Positions 54,566-63,757 of a stretch of DNA of 64,000 nucleotides are shown here, one piece after another. The stretch covers positions 186,001-250,000 of the forward strand of contig CAWKNX010000010.1 in assembly GCA_963851085.1 (NCBI GenBank). The letters run 5' to 3'. A program made the position numbers and the translations under genes. Every line of letters starts with the position of its first letter. The stretch's first letter is position 1. The notes below the pieces were generated by a model, which was not told the origin of the DNA, made no database searches, and saw only the letters and a list, made by a program, of their open reading frames with translations. Source of the stretch: DATFVJ01 sp963851085 (GTDB taxonomy: Bacteria > Actinomycetota > Actinomycetes > Streptosporangiales > Streptosporangiaceae).

Positions 54566-57125
54566 TCAGCCGGATCCGCTGCCCATCCTGGATCAGATGC
54601 GTGGCGTTCTGTACGCCCACGACGGCCGGCAAGCCGTACTCTCGTGCGATCACGGCGCCGTGGGTCATCAGGCCCCCAACCTCGGTCACTAGGCCGTTGA
54701 TCGCGGCGAACAGGGGCGACCAACTGGGATCCGTGTAGGCCGTGACGAGGATGTCGCCCGGTTCCAGATCGGCCTCCGCCATGTCGAGGATGACGCGGGC
54801 CCGCCCCTCAACGGTTCCGGCGGAAACCGGCAGGCCGATCAGCGCGCCGATTGGCAGGTCCTCGCGTCGGTACGTCCCGGCGACGACCTCGCCATCGGAT
54901 GTGAGCACCCGGGGCGGCGTGAGGGCTTGATACGACCTGAACGCGTCCTTGCGTTGGCGGATGAGCTGGTCATCCACCTGCTGCGTGCGCACGACGTCGT
55001 GGAGTTCCTGGAACGTGAGGTAGAAGATGTCGTCTGTCTCGCGGAGCACATGGGCCTGCACGAGCCGCTCGGCCTCTTCCAGGAGAGCCTGCTTGTAGAT
55101 GAAGTAGCGGCTGATCATGCCGTACTTCGGATACTCCCGGTATCCGCTGAAGGTCCGGACGCGGTCGATCATCCGCTTGGCCTCTTCGGCTTTCCGCGCT
55201 CCGTCCGGCAAGGCCAGCAAGCGTTCCAGCAGCTCCTGTTCCTTCTTCCACGCCTCCTGCCGCCCTTGCTCGAAGCGCCGCGGGCCGGCGCCAGGCTCGA
55301 AGTTCTTGATGTTGCCGAGGATCACGGGCACGAGCGTGGTGGGGCGTTCGCTCCAACGCGGCCTGGTGATGTCGATCTCGCCGACGCAGCGCATGCCGTA
55401 CTTGCCGAGATAGGTCCGGATGGCGTCCCGGGCGGCCTGTCCGCCTGCGACCTTCGCCAGCTCGTCCAGGAAGCCGTGGTCCCCGGCGTGTTGCAGAAAG
55501 GCGACCACGTCCGGATGCGGGCGGATCACGTCCGCGACGTCCAGCAGTGCCAGCCCCATCTCCGACGTGACGTTGTGGGGGACGGACTGCGTGAGCGTGT
55601 CGGCCGTGTTCGTCTCGCCCAGCCACGCCTGGAGCTGCTCGTTGAGCCACCACGTGGCATCCATCGCGGCCGTGATCACCTGAAGGCTTTGCGGATCGGA
55701 CAGGGTCCGCTTCAGCTCCTGGATGTCCGCCAAGATGAAGTCGAACATTGCCGATCCAGACTTCGTCCGGATATGTCGTTGCAGGGCGGCGATAGAAGCC
55801 TGGCTGCGCCCGGTCAGCTCGGCGACGATGGCCGGATCGGTCTCGATCTGGGCTGGGGTCCCGCCAGGCGGTGGCCCGCCGGGACCGTCGTCCGGGAGCG
55901 ACCGGATGAAGTCACCGCGGTCGAGGATCGTCTGCAGCGCGTCCCTGATCAGCGGATCGGATTTCCCCAGGACCTCGAGGAGCCCAGCGCGGCTCGCTGG
56001 CGAAGCCAGGCCCTGGGCGACGTCGACGAACAGCCTCCCGCCGGCCTCGTACATAGGCCGGAGCGCCGTCAGCTGCCACAGGGAGAGCCCGAGCGGCTTC
56101 ATGGGGTCGGTCATCATCTGCTGGTGGCCGACGGAGACGTAGACGTGGTTCTCCAGGTCGCCGGCCGCGGGGATGGGGAACAGCGTGGTGATCGGCCGGC
56201 TCTGGACGATCTGGAAGTCATCGCCGGTCAGGCACCATTCGATGTCCTGGGGGCAGCCGAAGTGCGCTTCGATCCGCCGGCCCAGCTGCGCAAGCCGCAC
56301 GACCTGCGCATCGGTCAGCGCTGGCAGGTCCTGCCGCCCCCGCTCGATCGCCCGTTCCTGCGTCCCGCCTGCCGGCAAGGCGTGGACGGCAAACTGCTTG
56401 GTGGCGACCGCCTTGGTGACCACCTCGCCGTCGCGCACCTTGTAGCCGTCCGCGTTCACCAGGCCGGAAACCAGGGCCTCGCCGAGGCCGAAGCTGGCCT
56501 CCACGGAGGTGACCTTCCGATTCGACGTGACGGGGTCGGCCGTGAACAGGACGCCGGCCGCCTCCGGGAAGACCATCTGCTGCACGACCACGGCCATCTG
56601 GACCTGCTGATGGCCGAAGCCGTTCCGCAGGCGGTAGGTCACAGCCCGCTCCGTGAAGAGCGATGCCCAGCACCGGCTGACGTGCTGCGGGATCGCCGCC
56701 GGCCCCACGACGTTCAGGTACGTGTCCTTTTGGCCCGCGAAGGAGGCCGTCTGCAAGTCCTCCGCCGTCGCGCTCGACCGGACGGCGTAGGCGGCTTGAT
56801 CGCCGAGCCGGGCGAGCGCGCTGCTAATCGCCGCCGCCAGATCGCCGGGGATGGTGATCCCTTCGATGGTCCTGCGGATCTCCGCGCTGAGCCTGCGGAT
56901 CGCCTCCCGGTCATCCGGGCTCAGGCGCGACAGCCGGTCGAGTTGATCATCGATCGACGGCGCTTCCGCCATGATCCGCCGGAAGGCATCCGTCGTCACG
57001 CAGAAGCCGGCCGGCACGTGGATGCCTTCGATCCGCGAAAGCTCCCCCAAGTGCGCGCTCTTGCCACCGACGACCGCGATCTGGCTCCGGTCGACCTCGT
57101 GGAAACCCAGCACGTAGCTGCCCAT
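54525..57125 (-). CDS. rph: Rifampin phosphotransferase (rifamycin-inactivating)
   Basis: The 866-residue protein begins MGSYVLGFHEVDRSQIAVVG behind AAGGAGAG. Its layout is that of Rph: an ATP-grasp domain (about 1-320, for example YAVRSSATAEDLQTASFAGQ and QDIEWCLTGDDFQIVQSRPI), a long rifamycin-binding domain (about 320-750), and a C-terminal swivelling His domain with the catalytic His822 in GGLMTHGA. It transfers the beta-phosphate of ATP to the C21 hydroxyl of rifamycins, releasing AMP and Pi. High similarity throughout and a rifamycin-associated element upstream separate it from PEP synthase. It is probably inducible by rifamycins. Confidence 0.93.
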   Translation of the reverse strand: MGSYVLGFHEVDRSQIAVVGGKSAHLGELSRIEGIHVPAGFCVTTDAFRRIMAEAPSIDDQLDRLSRLSPDDREAIRRLSAEIRRTIEGITIPGDLAAAISSALARLGDQAAYAVRSSATAEDLQTASFAGQKDTYLNVVGPAAIPQHVSRCWASLFTERAVTYRLRNGFGHQQVQMAVVVQQMVFPEAAGVLFTADPVTSNRKVTSVEASFGLGEALVSGLVNADGYKVRDGEVVTKAVATKQFAVHALPAGGTQERAIERGRQDLPALTDAQVVRLAQLGRRIEAHFGCPQDIEWCLTGDDFQIVQSRPITTLFPIPAAGDLENHVYVSVGHQQMMTDPMKPLGLSLWQLTALRPMYEAGGRLFVDVAQGLASPASRAGLLEVLGKSDPLIRDALQTILDRGDFIRSLPDDGPGGPPPGGTPAQIETDPAIVAELTGRSQASIAALQRHIRTKSGSAMFDFILADIQELKRTLSDPQSLQVITAAMDATWWLNEQLQAWLGETNTADTLTQSVPHNVTSEMGLALLDVADVIRPHPDVVAFLQHAGDHGFLDELAKVAGGQAARDAIRTYLGKYGMRCVGEIDITRPRWSERPTTLVPVILGNIKNFEPGAGPRRFEQGRQEAWKKEQELLERLLALPDGARKAEEAKRMIDRVRTFSGYREYPKYGMISRYFIYKQALLEEAERLVQAHVLRETDDIFYLTFQELHDVVRTQQVDDQLIRQRKDAFRSYQALTPPRVLTSDGEVVAGTYRREDLPIGALIGLPVSAGTVEGRARVILDMAEADLEPGDILVTAYTDPSWSPLFAAINGLVTEVGGLMTHGAVIAREYGLPAVVGVQNATHLIQDGQRIRLNGTQGYIEILPAT

Positions 57126-57202
57126 CAGCTCACCTCTCCTTTCAGCCCCGCCGGGCGGTCTTTCATTTCTCGTTTGCGGTCGCCGACTTGGCGGCACGGC
57201 CT

Positions 57203-57221
57203 GCGGATTGCCGCACGCCCC
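57203..57221 (-). promoter_or_regulatory. Rifamycin-associated element (RAE)-like site
   Basis: On the minus strand the 19 bases GGGGCGTGCGGCAATCCGC match the published RAE consensus, as I recall it, at 15 of 19 positions. The site lies 78 bp upstream of the rph start. RAE sites are found upstream of rifamycin-inactivation genes and mediate their induction by rifamycins. Confidence 0.6.
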
Positions 57222-57294
57222 GGGACGTGCCGCGACGGCCCGGAACCGCGACCCGGCCCCCGACGCACGGATCCGGCACTTGCTCGCGGTTGGC

Positions 57295-57636
57295 TCATAG
57301 CCACCCAAGCGAGGGGCGTGCGGTGCCAGAGGCGGGCCGGGCGAGCGTGCAGAGCATGTTGCTCGTCGTGCTCTTGCCGGCACCGTTGAAGCCGATGAAG
57401 CCGAAGACCTCGCCGCGAGTGACGGCCAAAGTGACCTCGTCCGTCGCATCCTCAAGCGCCTTGACAGGGAGCGAGCCGAGATTCACCGTCGCGCCATGCC
57501 TGAATGCGCTCGTCGCTGCCCGCGCGGCGACGCGCGAGTTGAAGAGCATAGTCACCGCCAGATCCTCCACCAGCAAGCGGTCACGCGAGCGCACAGTCCC
57601 GCCGATCTGTATGGCAGCCGCGCCGGCCCGCATCAC
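57295..57636 (-). pseudogene. ABC transporter ATPase N-terminal fragment
   Basis: VKALEDATDEVTLAVTRGEV, FGFIGFNGAGKSTTSNMLCT and LARPASGTA match the start of a DrrA-type ATPase including Walker A (GFNGAGKST, where Pro or Thr is more usual in place of Phe). The frame then stops. The signature and Walker B regions are absent. About 70 N-terminal residues before it are unrelated. Confidence 0.75.
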
Positions 57637-57914
57637 CGCCCGAGCCGCACCGAACCGCGGCTTCTGTGCCGGACTGCCGCGGGCGGAGACGGGTGTCCCG
57701 GATAGGGCACCCCAGGGAGAACCTTCACCGGGCGGGGTATACGGGACGCTCCTGAGCGGGCATGGCCTCCCATCTGCAAGGTTCCCGTGGAGAGTTCCCC
57801 CTGCGCGACGGTCTCGGAGCTAGATGAGTGATTTCATGTCGAGAAGCTCTGACCGGCTCCGCTCACCAGGTGAAGGGCCACGACAGGCGCGGCCCACGAC
57901 ACCAGGAGACCACC
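57637..57914. other. Intergenic region upstream of the YCII/sigma-factor pair
   Basis: No gene is recognised. It should contain the promoter for the rightward YCII gene. No autoregulatory ECF-type promoter could be pointed to with confidence. Confidence 0.35.
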
Positions 57915-58325
57915 ATGCCGAAGTACCTGCTCCTCAAGCACTACCGCGGCGGCCCGGCGCCGCACCGTCCCGTGCCCCCGATGGACCAGTGGGCCCCCGG
58001 GGACGTGGAGGCGCACATGGCCTTCCTCAAGCACGTCAGCGAGCTGCTCGAGGAGAACGGCGAGTACGTCGACGCGCAGGCGCTCACGCCGGCGCGCACC
58101 TGGGTGCGCTACGGCGGCCCGGACGCCGCGCCCGTCACCACCGACGGCCCGCTGCCCGAGACCAGCGATCTCGTGGCGGGCTGGTACATGATCGACGTCG
58201 AGTCGCACGAGCGCGCGGTCGAGCTCGCGGCCTACGTCTCCTCCGAGCCCGGCCCGGGCGGGGAGCCGCTGTACGAGTGGATCGACGTCCGGGAGGTCAT
58301 GTCCGAGGCGCCGTCGGGCGACTGA
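57915..58325 (+). CDS. YCII-domain (DGPF) protein
   Basis: From the ATG behind AGGAG the protein has 136 residues. It has the YCII-related fold with MPKYLLLKHYRGG, APVTTDGPLPETSDLVAGWY (the TDGPxxE motif) and ERAVELAAYVSSEPGPGGEP. Proteins of this type are encoded next to ECF42-group sigma factors and probably modulate them. The sigma gene follows after 6 bp, so they form an operon. Confidence 0.9.
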   Translation: MPKYLLLKHYRGGPAPHRPVPPMDQWAPGDVEAHMAFLKHVSELLEENGEYVDAQALTPARTWVRYGGPDAAPVTTDGPLPETSDLVAGWYMIDVESHERAVELAAYVSSEPGPGGEPLYEWIDVREVMSEAPSGD

Positions 58326-58331
58326 CCCGGC

Positions 58332-59327
58332 GTGATCGACGAGCCGACGCGACGGCTGGACGAGGGCGCGCTGCGCGCCCTCGTCCCGCGGGTGCTCGCG
58401 GGGCTGGTCCGGCGGGGCGAGGACTTCGATGCCGCCGAGGACGCGCTGCAGGAGGCGCTGCTGGAGGCGCTGCGGGTGTGGCCCGAGCACCCGCCGCGCG
58501 ACCCGCGCGCGTGGCTGGCGACGGTCGCGACCCGGCGGCTCGTCGACGCCCGCCGCAGCGAGGCCGCCCGTCACCGCCGCGAGGAGGCGACGTACGCGGA
58601 GCCGCGGCCCGCCGCCACCGAGGAGGGCGACGACACCCTCTTCCTGCTCTTCTGCTGCTGCCACCCCGACCTCGCGCCCGCCTCCCAGGTGGCGCTGACC
58701 CTGCGCGCCGCCGGCGGCCTCACCACCCGGGAGATCGCCGACGCCTTCTACGTGCCGGAGGCGACGATGGCGCAGCGGATCAGCCGGGCCAAGCGCGCCC
58801 TGCAGGGGCGCCGCCTGGACCAGCCCGGCGACCTCGCCGTCGTGCTGCGCGTGCTCTACCTCGTCTACACGGCCGGCCACGCGGGCCGGGTCGACCTGGC
58901 CGGCGAGGCGATCCGGCTGGCCCGCCAGCTCACCCTCGCCACCGGGGAACCGGAGGCGCGCGGGCTGCTCGCGCTGATGCTCCTCAACCACGCCCGCCTC
59001 CCGGCGCGACTCGACCCCGAGGGCCGGATCGTCACGCTCGACCGGCAGGACCGCGGCCGGTGGGACACCCGCGAGATCGCCGAGGGCGTGCGCGTCCTGC
59101 AGTCGGCGCTGGCCGTTCAGCGCCCCGGCCGCTACCAGGTCGAGGGCAGCCGCCGTAGTACCCCTGACCAGTTAGACGCCCGGGTCGTCCAGCGGCCAGG
59201 CCGGCCTTGGGAACCGGTGGTGACAAAGGTGTCATCTGCCTGCCACGATGCGGATTTAGCGCCGAGAGCCCGGCTGCACGGGAACATCGGCTTTCTCGAA
59301 CTAACATCCACATGCTGTGGTCGCTGA
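58332..59327 (+). pseudogene. ECF42-type sigma factor, C-terminally truncated
   Basis: The first 275 or so residues match ECF42-group sigma factors: sigma-2 (FDAAEDALQEALLEALRVWP), sigma-4 (LTTREIADAFYVPEATMAQR ISRAKRAL) and the start of the long C-terminal extension (LYLVYTAGHAGRVDLAGEAI RLARQL, ALAVQRPGRYQ). Complete members are about 400 residues. Here homology ends near 59150 and unrelated residues follow. The sigma-2 and sigma-4 domains are whole, so some activity may remain, but the TPR-like extension is broken. GTG start. Confidence 0.8.
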
Positions 59328-59482
59328 TCCGGGTCCGGCCCGAGATGATCCGTGATACCCCAGTGGCTGAGGAGCTCCAGGCCAAACTTGAGCGGCTGCT
59401 GGATGAGAGCCTGGTGTCAACGGCCGCATGCAGAGAGCTGGACGCGCTGCGCTACGGCATCGCGATGGCACGGCGATACTGA
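59312..59482 (+). CDS. Small hypothetical protein
   Basis: The ATG at 59312 gives 56 residues: MLWSLIRVRPEMIRDTPVAE, then LERLLDESLVSTAACRELDA and LRYGIAMARRY. It is helical and has decent codon bias, but the family is not recognised. It overlaps the out-of-family tail of the sigma factor frame. The frame is open upstream to an ATG at 59207. Confidence 0.45.
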   Translation: MLWSLIRVRPEMIRDTPVAEELQAKLERLLDESLVSTAACRELDALRYGIAMARRY

Positions 59483-59510
59483 AATCTCTGGATACTGAGA
59501 GGCAGGCGGG

Positions 59511-59853
59511 TTGAGCGACCAGCTGCGGGACACCACCGGTTTCCTTTACGAGATCGGGTTGCTCAAGCGCTACAAGCGGACCGGCTGGTCCCTGGCTGGC
59601 GTCCCTTCGCCTGAATCGGTCTCTGACCATTCTTTCCGTGCCAGCGTCATCGCCTCGGTGATCGCCGCTATGGAAGGCGCTGACCGCAGCGAGCTGCGTT
59701 CCTCGCGCTATGGCACGACAGCCAGGAGACCCGCACCACTCGGTCGCGGCCCTGGCCACCCCGTCTGCCAAGCAGATCGCCCACGAGGCCATCATCCAGA
59801 ACAGCCTTAGCTGGCTGGAACGCGCCAAACAAGCGGCTGCGGGCGACGACTAG
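59511..59853 (+). pseudogene. HD-domain protein with internal deletion
   Basis: The TTG start gives GFLYEIGLLKRYKRTGWSLA and PESVSDHSFRASVIASVIAA, the N-terminus of HD-domain nucleotidase-like proteins. A second frame has LALWHDSQETR and a third has HSVAALATPSAKQIAHEAII QNSLSWLERAK, the C-terminus of the same family. The middle part is missing and frames shift, so the gene is inactivated. Confidence 0.75.
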
Positions 59854-59969
59854 CCCGTCTCCACCAGCAGCTGGGCATCGGCGTCCGGCAGCGTTCCGTA
59901 GATCGCATCGAACTGCTCCGGGGTGATAATGGTCCGCAGCGTGGCGGGCACCGTGGGAATCTTGACTAC
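59850..59969 (-). pseudogene. Tyrosine recombinase (phage integrase) fragment
   Basis: The leftward frame KIPTVPATLRTIITPEQFDA and IYGTLPDADAQLLVETG matches the segment before the catalytic core of actinobacterial phage-type integrases. Only about 40 codons remain between the glutamate decarboxylase stop codon and the HD remnant. Confidence 0.6.
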
Positions 59970-61366
59970 AGGTGGTTGAATCCGGTCGATTCCTCTTTCG
60001 ACATGGGTACCGTGACCGGGTGCTTGCCGAAGTGGGCGATGGCGGCCTTGAAGTCGTCGAGGAGCAGGGAGGCCATGTCCCGGCTCACCCCGAGGCGGAC
60101 CAGGATGCGCTGCACGGGGATGTCGGCGGCGGTTCCGGTCAGGGTGTAGGCGGGCACCTGCCATCCCTTGGTGCTCAGCCGGTCGGCCAGGTCGAACAGG
60201 GTGTAGCCGGGGTCGGCGCCGTCGCGGATCCGCCAGGTGACGGTCGGGATCCCGGTGGCTGGGTTGCTGTCGCATAGGAGCTCGAAGGGGCCGAGCTTGA
60301 CGATTTCGGCGGCGAGGTACTGGCCGATCTCGTAGGACGCGTTGTGGACGCGGCGGTATCCCTCGTGGCCCAGCCGCAGGAAGTTGTAGTACTGGGCGAT
60401 GATCTGCCCGGCCGGGCGGGAGAAGTTGATCTGGAAGACGGGCATGTCGCCGCCCAGGTAGTTGACGTGGAACACCAGATCGTCGGGGAGTTCGGCGCGG
60501 TCGCGCCAGATGACCCAGCCGACGCCGAGCGGGGCGAGCCCGAATTTGTGCCCCGAGGTGCTGATCGATTTGACCCGGGGGAGGCGGAAGTCGAAAGCCA
60601 CGTCGGGCGCGCAGAACGGGGCGAGGAAGGCGCCGCTGGCCCCGTCCACGTGAATGCCGACGTCGAGGCCGGTGTCGGCCTGCAACTGGTCGAGGGCCTT
60701 GGACATGGCCTCGACCGGTTCGTAGGCGCCGGTGTAGGTGACGCCCAGGGTGGGGACGACCATGATCGTGTTCTCGTCTACCCGCTCCAGCATCGAGGCG
60801 GGATCCATGGCGTAGCTGCCATGGGACATCGGGACCTCGCGCATTTCGATGTCCCAGTAGCGGGCGAACTTGTGCCACACCACTTGTACCGGGCCGCACA
60901 CCATGTTCGGGTTGTCCGTCGGCTTGCCTTCGGCCCGCCGCTTGGCCCGCCATCGCCACTTGGCCGCCATACCCGCCAGCATGCAGGCCTCGGAGGAGCC
61001 GATGGCCGACGCGCCGATCGTGTTGGCCGCCTCCGGCGCGTGCCACAGGTCGGCCAGCATGTGCACGCAGCGCCGCTCGATCTCAGCGGTCTGCGGGTAC
61101 TCGTCTTTGTCGATCATGTTCTTGTTGACCGAAAGGGCCATCAGGGCAAGGACTTCGGGCTCGGCCCACGTCTGGCAGAACGTGGCCAGGTTCTGGCGGG
61201 CGTTGCCGTCGAGCATCAGCTCGTCCGCCACCACCTGGAACGCCTCCCTCGACAGGGTCTCGTCCTGGGGGAACCGGTACTTGGGGACGGGCGCGGTCAG
61301 GCTGTGCCCGGCGAAAACCGAGTCCTCCATCTGCTCGCGGACGGTGTCACGCTCGTGCAACGGCAT
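59966..61366 (-). CDS. gadB: Glutamate decarboxylase
   Basis: From the ATG at 61366, 9 bp past AAGGAG, the protein has 466 residues, the normal length for GadB. It has KYRFPQDETLSREAFQVVAD, the Asp in IHVDGASGAFLAPF, and the PLP Lys in STSGHKFG. It converts glutamate to GABA and consumes a proton, supporting acid resistance or the GABA shunt. An in-frame ATG at 61501 would add 45 unconserved residues and overlaps a GGGTGATG palindrome, so the shorter start is preferred. Monocistronic and leftward. Confidence 0.92.
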   Translation of the reverse strand: MPLHERDTVREQMEDSVFAGHSLTAPVPKYRFPQDETLSREAFQVVADELMLDGNARQNLATFCQTWAEPEVLALMALSVNKNMIDKDEYPQTAEIERRCVHMLADLWHAPEAANTIGASAIGSSEACMLAGMAAKWRWRAKRRAEGKPTDNPNMVCGPVQVVWHKFARYWDIEMREVPMSHGSYAMDPASMLERVDENTIMVVPTLGVTYTGAYEPVEAMSKALDQLQADTGLDVGIHVDGASGAFLAPFCAPDVAFDFRLPRVKSISTSGHKFGLAPLGVGWVIWRDRAELPDDLVFHVNYLGGDMPVFQINFSRPAGQIIAQYYNFLRLGHEGYRRVHNASYEIGQYLAAEIVKLGPFELLCDSNPATGIPTVTWRIRDGADPGYTLFDLADRLSTKGWQVPAYTLTGTAADIPVQRILVRLGVSRDMASLLLDDFKAAIAHFGKHPVTVPMSKEESTGFNHL

Positions 61367-61500
61367 AGCCAGCATCTCCTTGGTCAAGATCCACTCCGCG
61401 CCGGCCCCGCTCCGAAATCGCCGCGGCTTGGCACCAGCCTCGTCGAAGGGGAGCGGTGCTGGCTGGTTCCGATCCTGACCGGCTTCGACCGGTGCCGTCA

Positions 61501-61518
61501 TCACCCACCGTGGGTGGA
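61501..61518. promoter_or_regulatory. CACCC-N5-GGGTGATG element, site 9
   Basis: On the minus strand this reads CCACCC-ACGGT-GGGTGATG, 135 bp upstream of the preferred gad start. It has the same arms as the sites at 24-38 kb. Confidence 0.5.
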
Positions 61519-61921
61519 CGGAGATCCCTTGACGAGCCGGGCGAGCGCACAGTGACGGCAACTGATCCGCCGTCCTCTACGCGGCCGACCGCACACAAGC
61601 TGACCCGGGCGTCGTGCCGAGCATCCCCCGTGAGCTGGGTCTTGGTCAACGCCGCCTGCGGCTGGCCTATTCTCGTCGCCCCAGCCGGTGTAGCGTGAAG
61701 ATGTTGCTCCGGACCCCGGCGGCGGACACTTTCGCGTGCTTGGCGATGGTGTGGCAGGGTTCGGAGTTTTCTTTGTTCATGTGCCGGTGCACCAGCCAGA
61801 CGGGGCGGTGCATAGAGGGCGGGGCACGCTGCCGCGGCGTCTCCAGGCACAGATCGGTGACCGCTGGTGAGGAGCTGAGCAACCGCGGCATCGCCCTGCT
61901 GCGGCCTGGAGGGAACTGGCA
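61519..61921. other. Divergent intergenic region gad / DUF2252 gene
   Basis: No gene is recognised. It should contain the promoters of both flanking genes. Confidence 0.4.
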
Positions 61922-63391
61922 ATGACGGTGAAGACTAATGGCGCCGCGGCCCGAAGGCCTGGGGCGCGGGCATCGGGTGAGCGTCCAGCGCGGACCGGGA
62001 CGGCCGAGCATCTGAGTGCCGCGGACCGGGCGGCCAGGGGGAAGGACGCCCGGGCGGCCGCCCCACTGGGCTCGCATGCGGACTTCCGGCCGGCTGGCAG
62101 GCGCAATCCGGTCGGGCTGCTGCTTGGCCAGGCGAAGACGCGGGTGCCGGAACTGGTGCCGGTCCGGCACGGGCGGATGCTGGTGTCGGCGTTCACGTTC
62201 TACCGTGGGGCTGCGCTGCCGATGGCGGCGGATCTGGCCGGCACGCCCACGTCGGGGCTGCGGGTGCAGTTGTGCGGGGATGCGCACCTGTCCAATTTCG
62301 GCGCGTTCGCCTCACCGGAGCGGCGCCTGGTTTTCGACGTCAACGACTTCGACGAGACCCTGCCGGGGCCGTTCGAGTTTGATGTCAAGCGGCTGGCGGC
62401 GAGCTTTGCCGTGGCCGGGCGGGACAACGGGTTCCCCGCCAAAGCCCGCCGCAAGATCATCCTGGCGGCGGCCGAGGGTTACCGCACCGCGATGCGCGGG
62501 TTCGCGAAGCAGCCGTTGCTGGCGGTCTGGTACGCGCACCTGGAAATCGAGCAGGCCATCGGTGAGTTCAGGTCGCAGATCAAGGCGACGAGGTTCAAGG
62601 AAGCCGAGGTGCTGCTGGCCAAGGCGCACACCCGGGACAGCACGCAGGCGCTGGGCAAGCTCACCACCGTGGTCGACGGGCGGCGGCAGATCATCAGCGA
62701 CCCGCCGATGATCGTCCCGGTCGAAGAGGTCTTCTCCGATGTGCAGGCCGACGCGCTGTATGAGCAGCTGCGCGCCGTGCTGGCCAAGTACCAGCGCAGC
62801 CTCCAGTCCGACCGGCGGCATCTGCTCGAACAGTTCACCATGGTCCAGGTGGCCCGCAAGGTGGTCGGGGTCGGCAGTGTCGGCACCCGCGCCTGGATCG
62901 TGCTGATGGACGCCGGCGACGGCGACGAACCGCTGTTCCTGCAGGCGAAGGAGGCCCAGCCGTCCGTGCTGGCGGACTACTGCGGGCGCAGCAAGTACGA
63001 CAACGAAGGTGAGCGTGTCGTCGCCGGGCAGCATCTGCAGCAGGCCCAGAGCGACATCTTCCTCGGCTGGACCCGCGTCACCGGCCAAGACAAGGTCGAC
63101 CGCGACTTCTACGTCCGCCAGCTGCGGGACTGGAAATTCTCGATGCCGATCGAGCAGATGCTGCCCGCGGGCATGACCGTCTACGCCCGCCTGTGCGGCT
63201 GGACGCTCGCCCGGGCGCACGCCCGCTCTGGCGACCGCATCGCCCTAGCCGCCTACCTCGGCGGCTCCGACAGATTCGACCAGGCGATCGCCGACTTCGC
63301 CGAAACCTACGCCGACCAGAACGAACGCGACTACGAGGCGCTCCAGCGCGCCGTCAAAGACGGCAAAGCCGAAGCCACGACCGAAATCTAA
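61922..63391 (+). CDS. DUF2252-family protein
   Basis: The 489-residue protein has the DUF2252 signatures: FYRGAALPMAADLAG, QLCGDAHLSNFGAFASPERR, VFDVNDFDETLPGPFEFDVK, and VGVGSVGTRAWIVLMDAGDG in the middle, and YARLCGWTLARAHARSGD near the end. The fold is kinase-like, but no substrate is known. It is complete and often encoded near stress genes in actinobacteria. It is divergent from glutamate decarboxylase. The first 50 residues are basic and unconserved. Confidence 0.9.
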   Translation: MTVKTNGAAARRPGARASGERPARTGTAEHLSAADRAARGKDARAAAPLGSHADFRPAGRRNPVGLLLGQAKTRVPELVPVRHGRMLVSAFTFYRGAALPMAADLAGTPTSGLRVQLCGDAHLSNFGAFASPERRLVFDVNDFDETLPGPFEFDVKRLAASFAVAGRDNGFPAKARRKIILAAAEGYRTAMRGFAKQPLLAVWYAHLEIEQAIGEFRSQIKATRFKEAEVLLAKAHTRDSTQALGKLTTVVDGRRQIISDPPMIVPVEEVFSDVQADALYEQLRAVLAKYQRSLQSDRRHLLEQFTMVQVARKVVGVGSVGTRAWIVLMDAGDGDEPLFLQAKEAQPSVLADYCGRSKYDNEGERVVAGQHLQQAQSDIFLGWTRVTGQDKVDRDFYVRQLRDWKFSMPIEQMLPAGMTVYARLCGWTLARAHARSGDRIALAAYLGGSDRFDQAIADFAETYADQNERDYEALQRAVKDGKAEATTEI

Positions 63392-63648
63392 GCCGTCACC
63401 CGGCACGAGGCGGTGAGGACGCGGTTCCTCGTCGCGGTGAGGCCGGCGGGCGGATGCACCGGGGACCGATGCGGCATCGCAGGGGCACCCTTGGGCGCCT
63501 CGGCCTCCAGTTCATGTTTGACGGTGAGCAGGTCCTGCCGGGCGGCCTCGGATCGATATCGATCAGCGTGTGCGCCAGCACCGCCCCGGTGCAGGTACGC
63601 GCGAACCACTTCCGGTCCGCCGGCATCACCTACCACGGCGAGCTTCCG

Positions 63649-63725
63649 CGATGCCGACCAGGACGACATATCCGGGCTGTCGCGCAGCGTTTCCAACCTG
63701 GGCTCGTCACTGGGCACGGCGCTGG
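63649..63725 (+). pseudogene. MFS (DHA2) transporter fragment
   Basis: The frame DADQDDISGLSRSVSNLGSS LGTAL matches a conserved loop of the MFS protein at 32.4-33.8 kb (AADQDDISGLSRSVSNLGSS). About 25 codons are present. It is the third partial or frameshifted copy of this gene in the window. Confidence 0.75.
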
Positions 63726-63757
63726 TGATGTACGGCCGTGCGCGTTACGCTGCGCGG

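Noticed and set aside
54927..57389. Rightward 820-codon open frame
   Set aside because: It is the antisense shadow of rph. The minus strand has the Rph domains and a good ribosome site.
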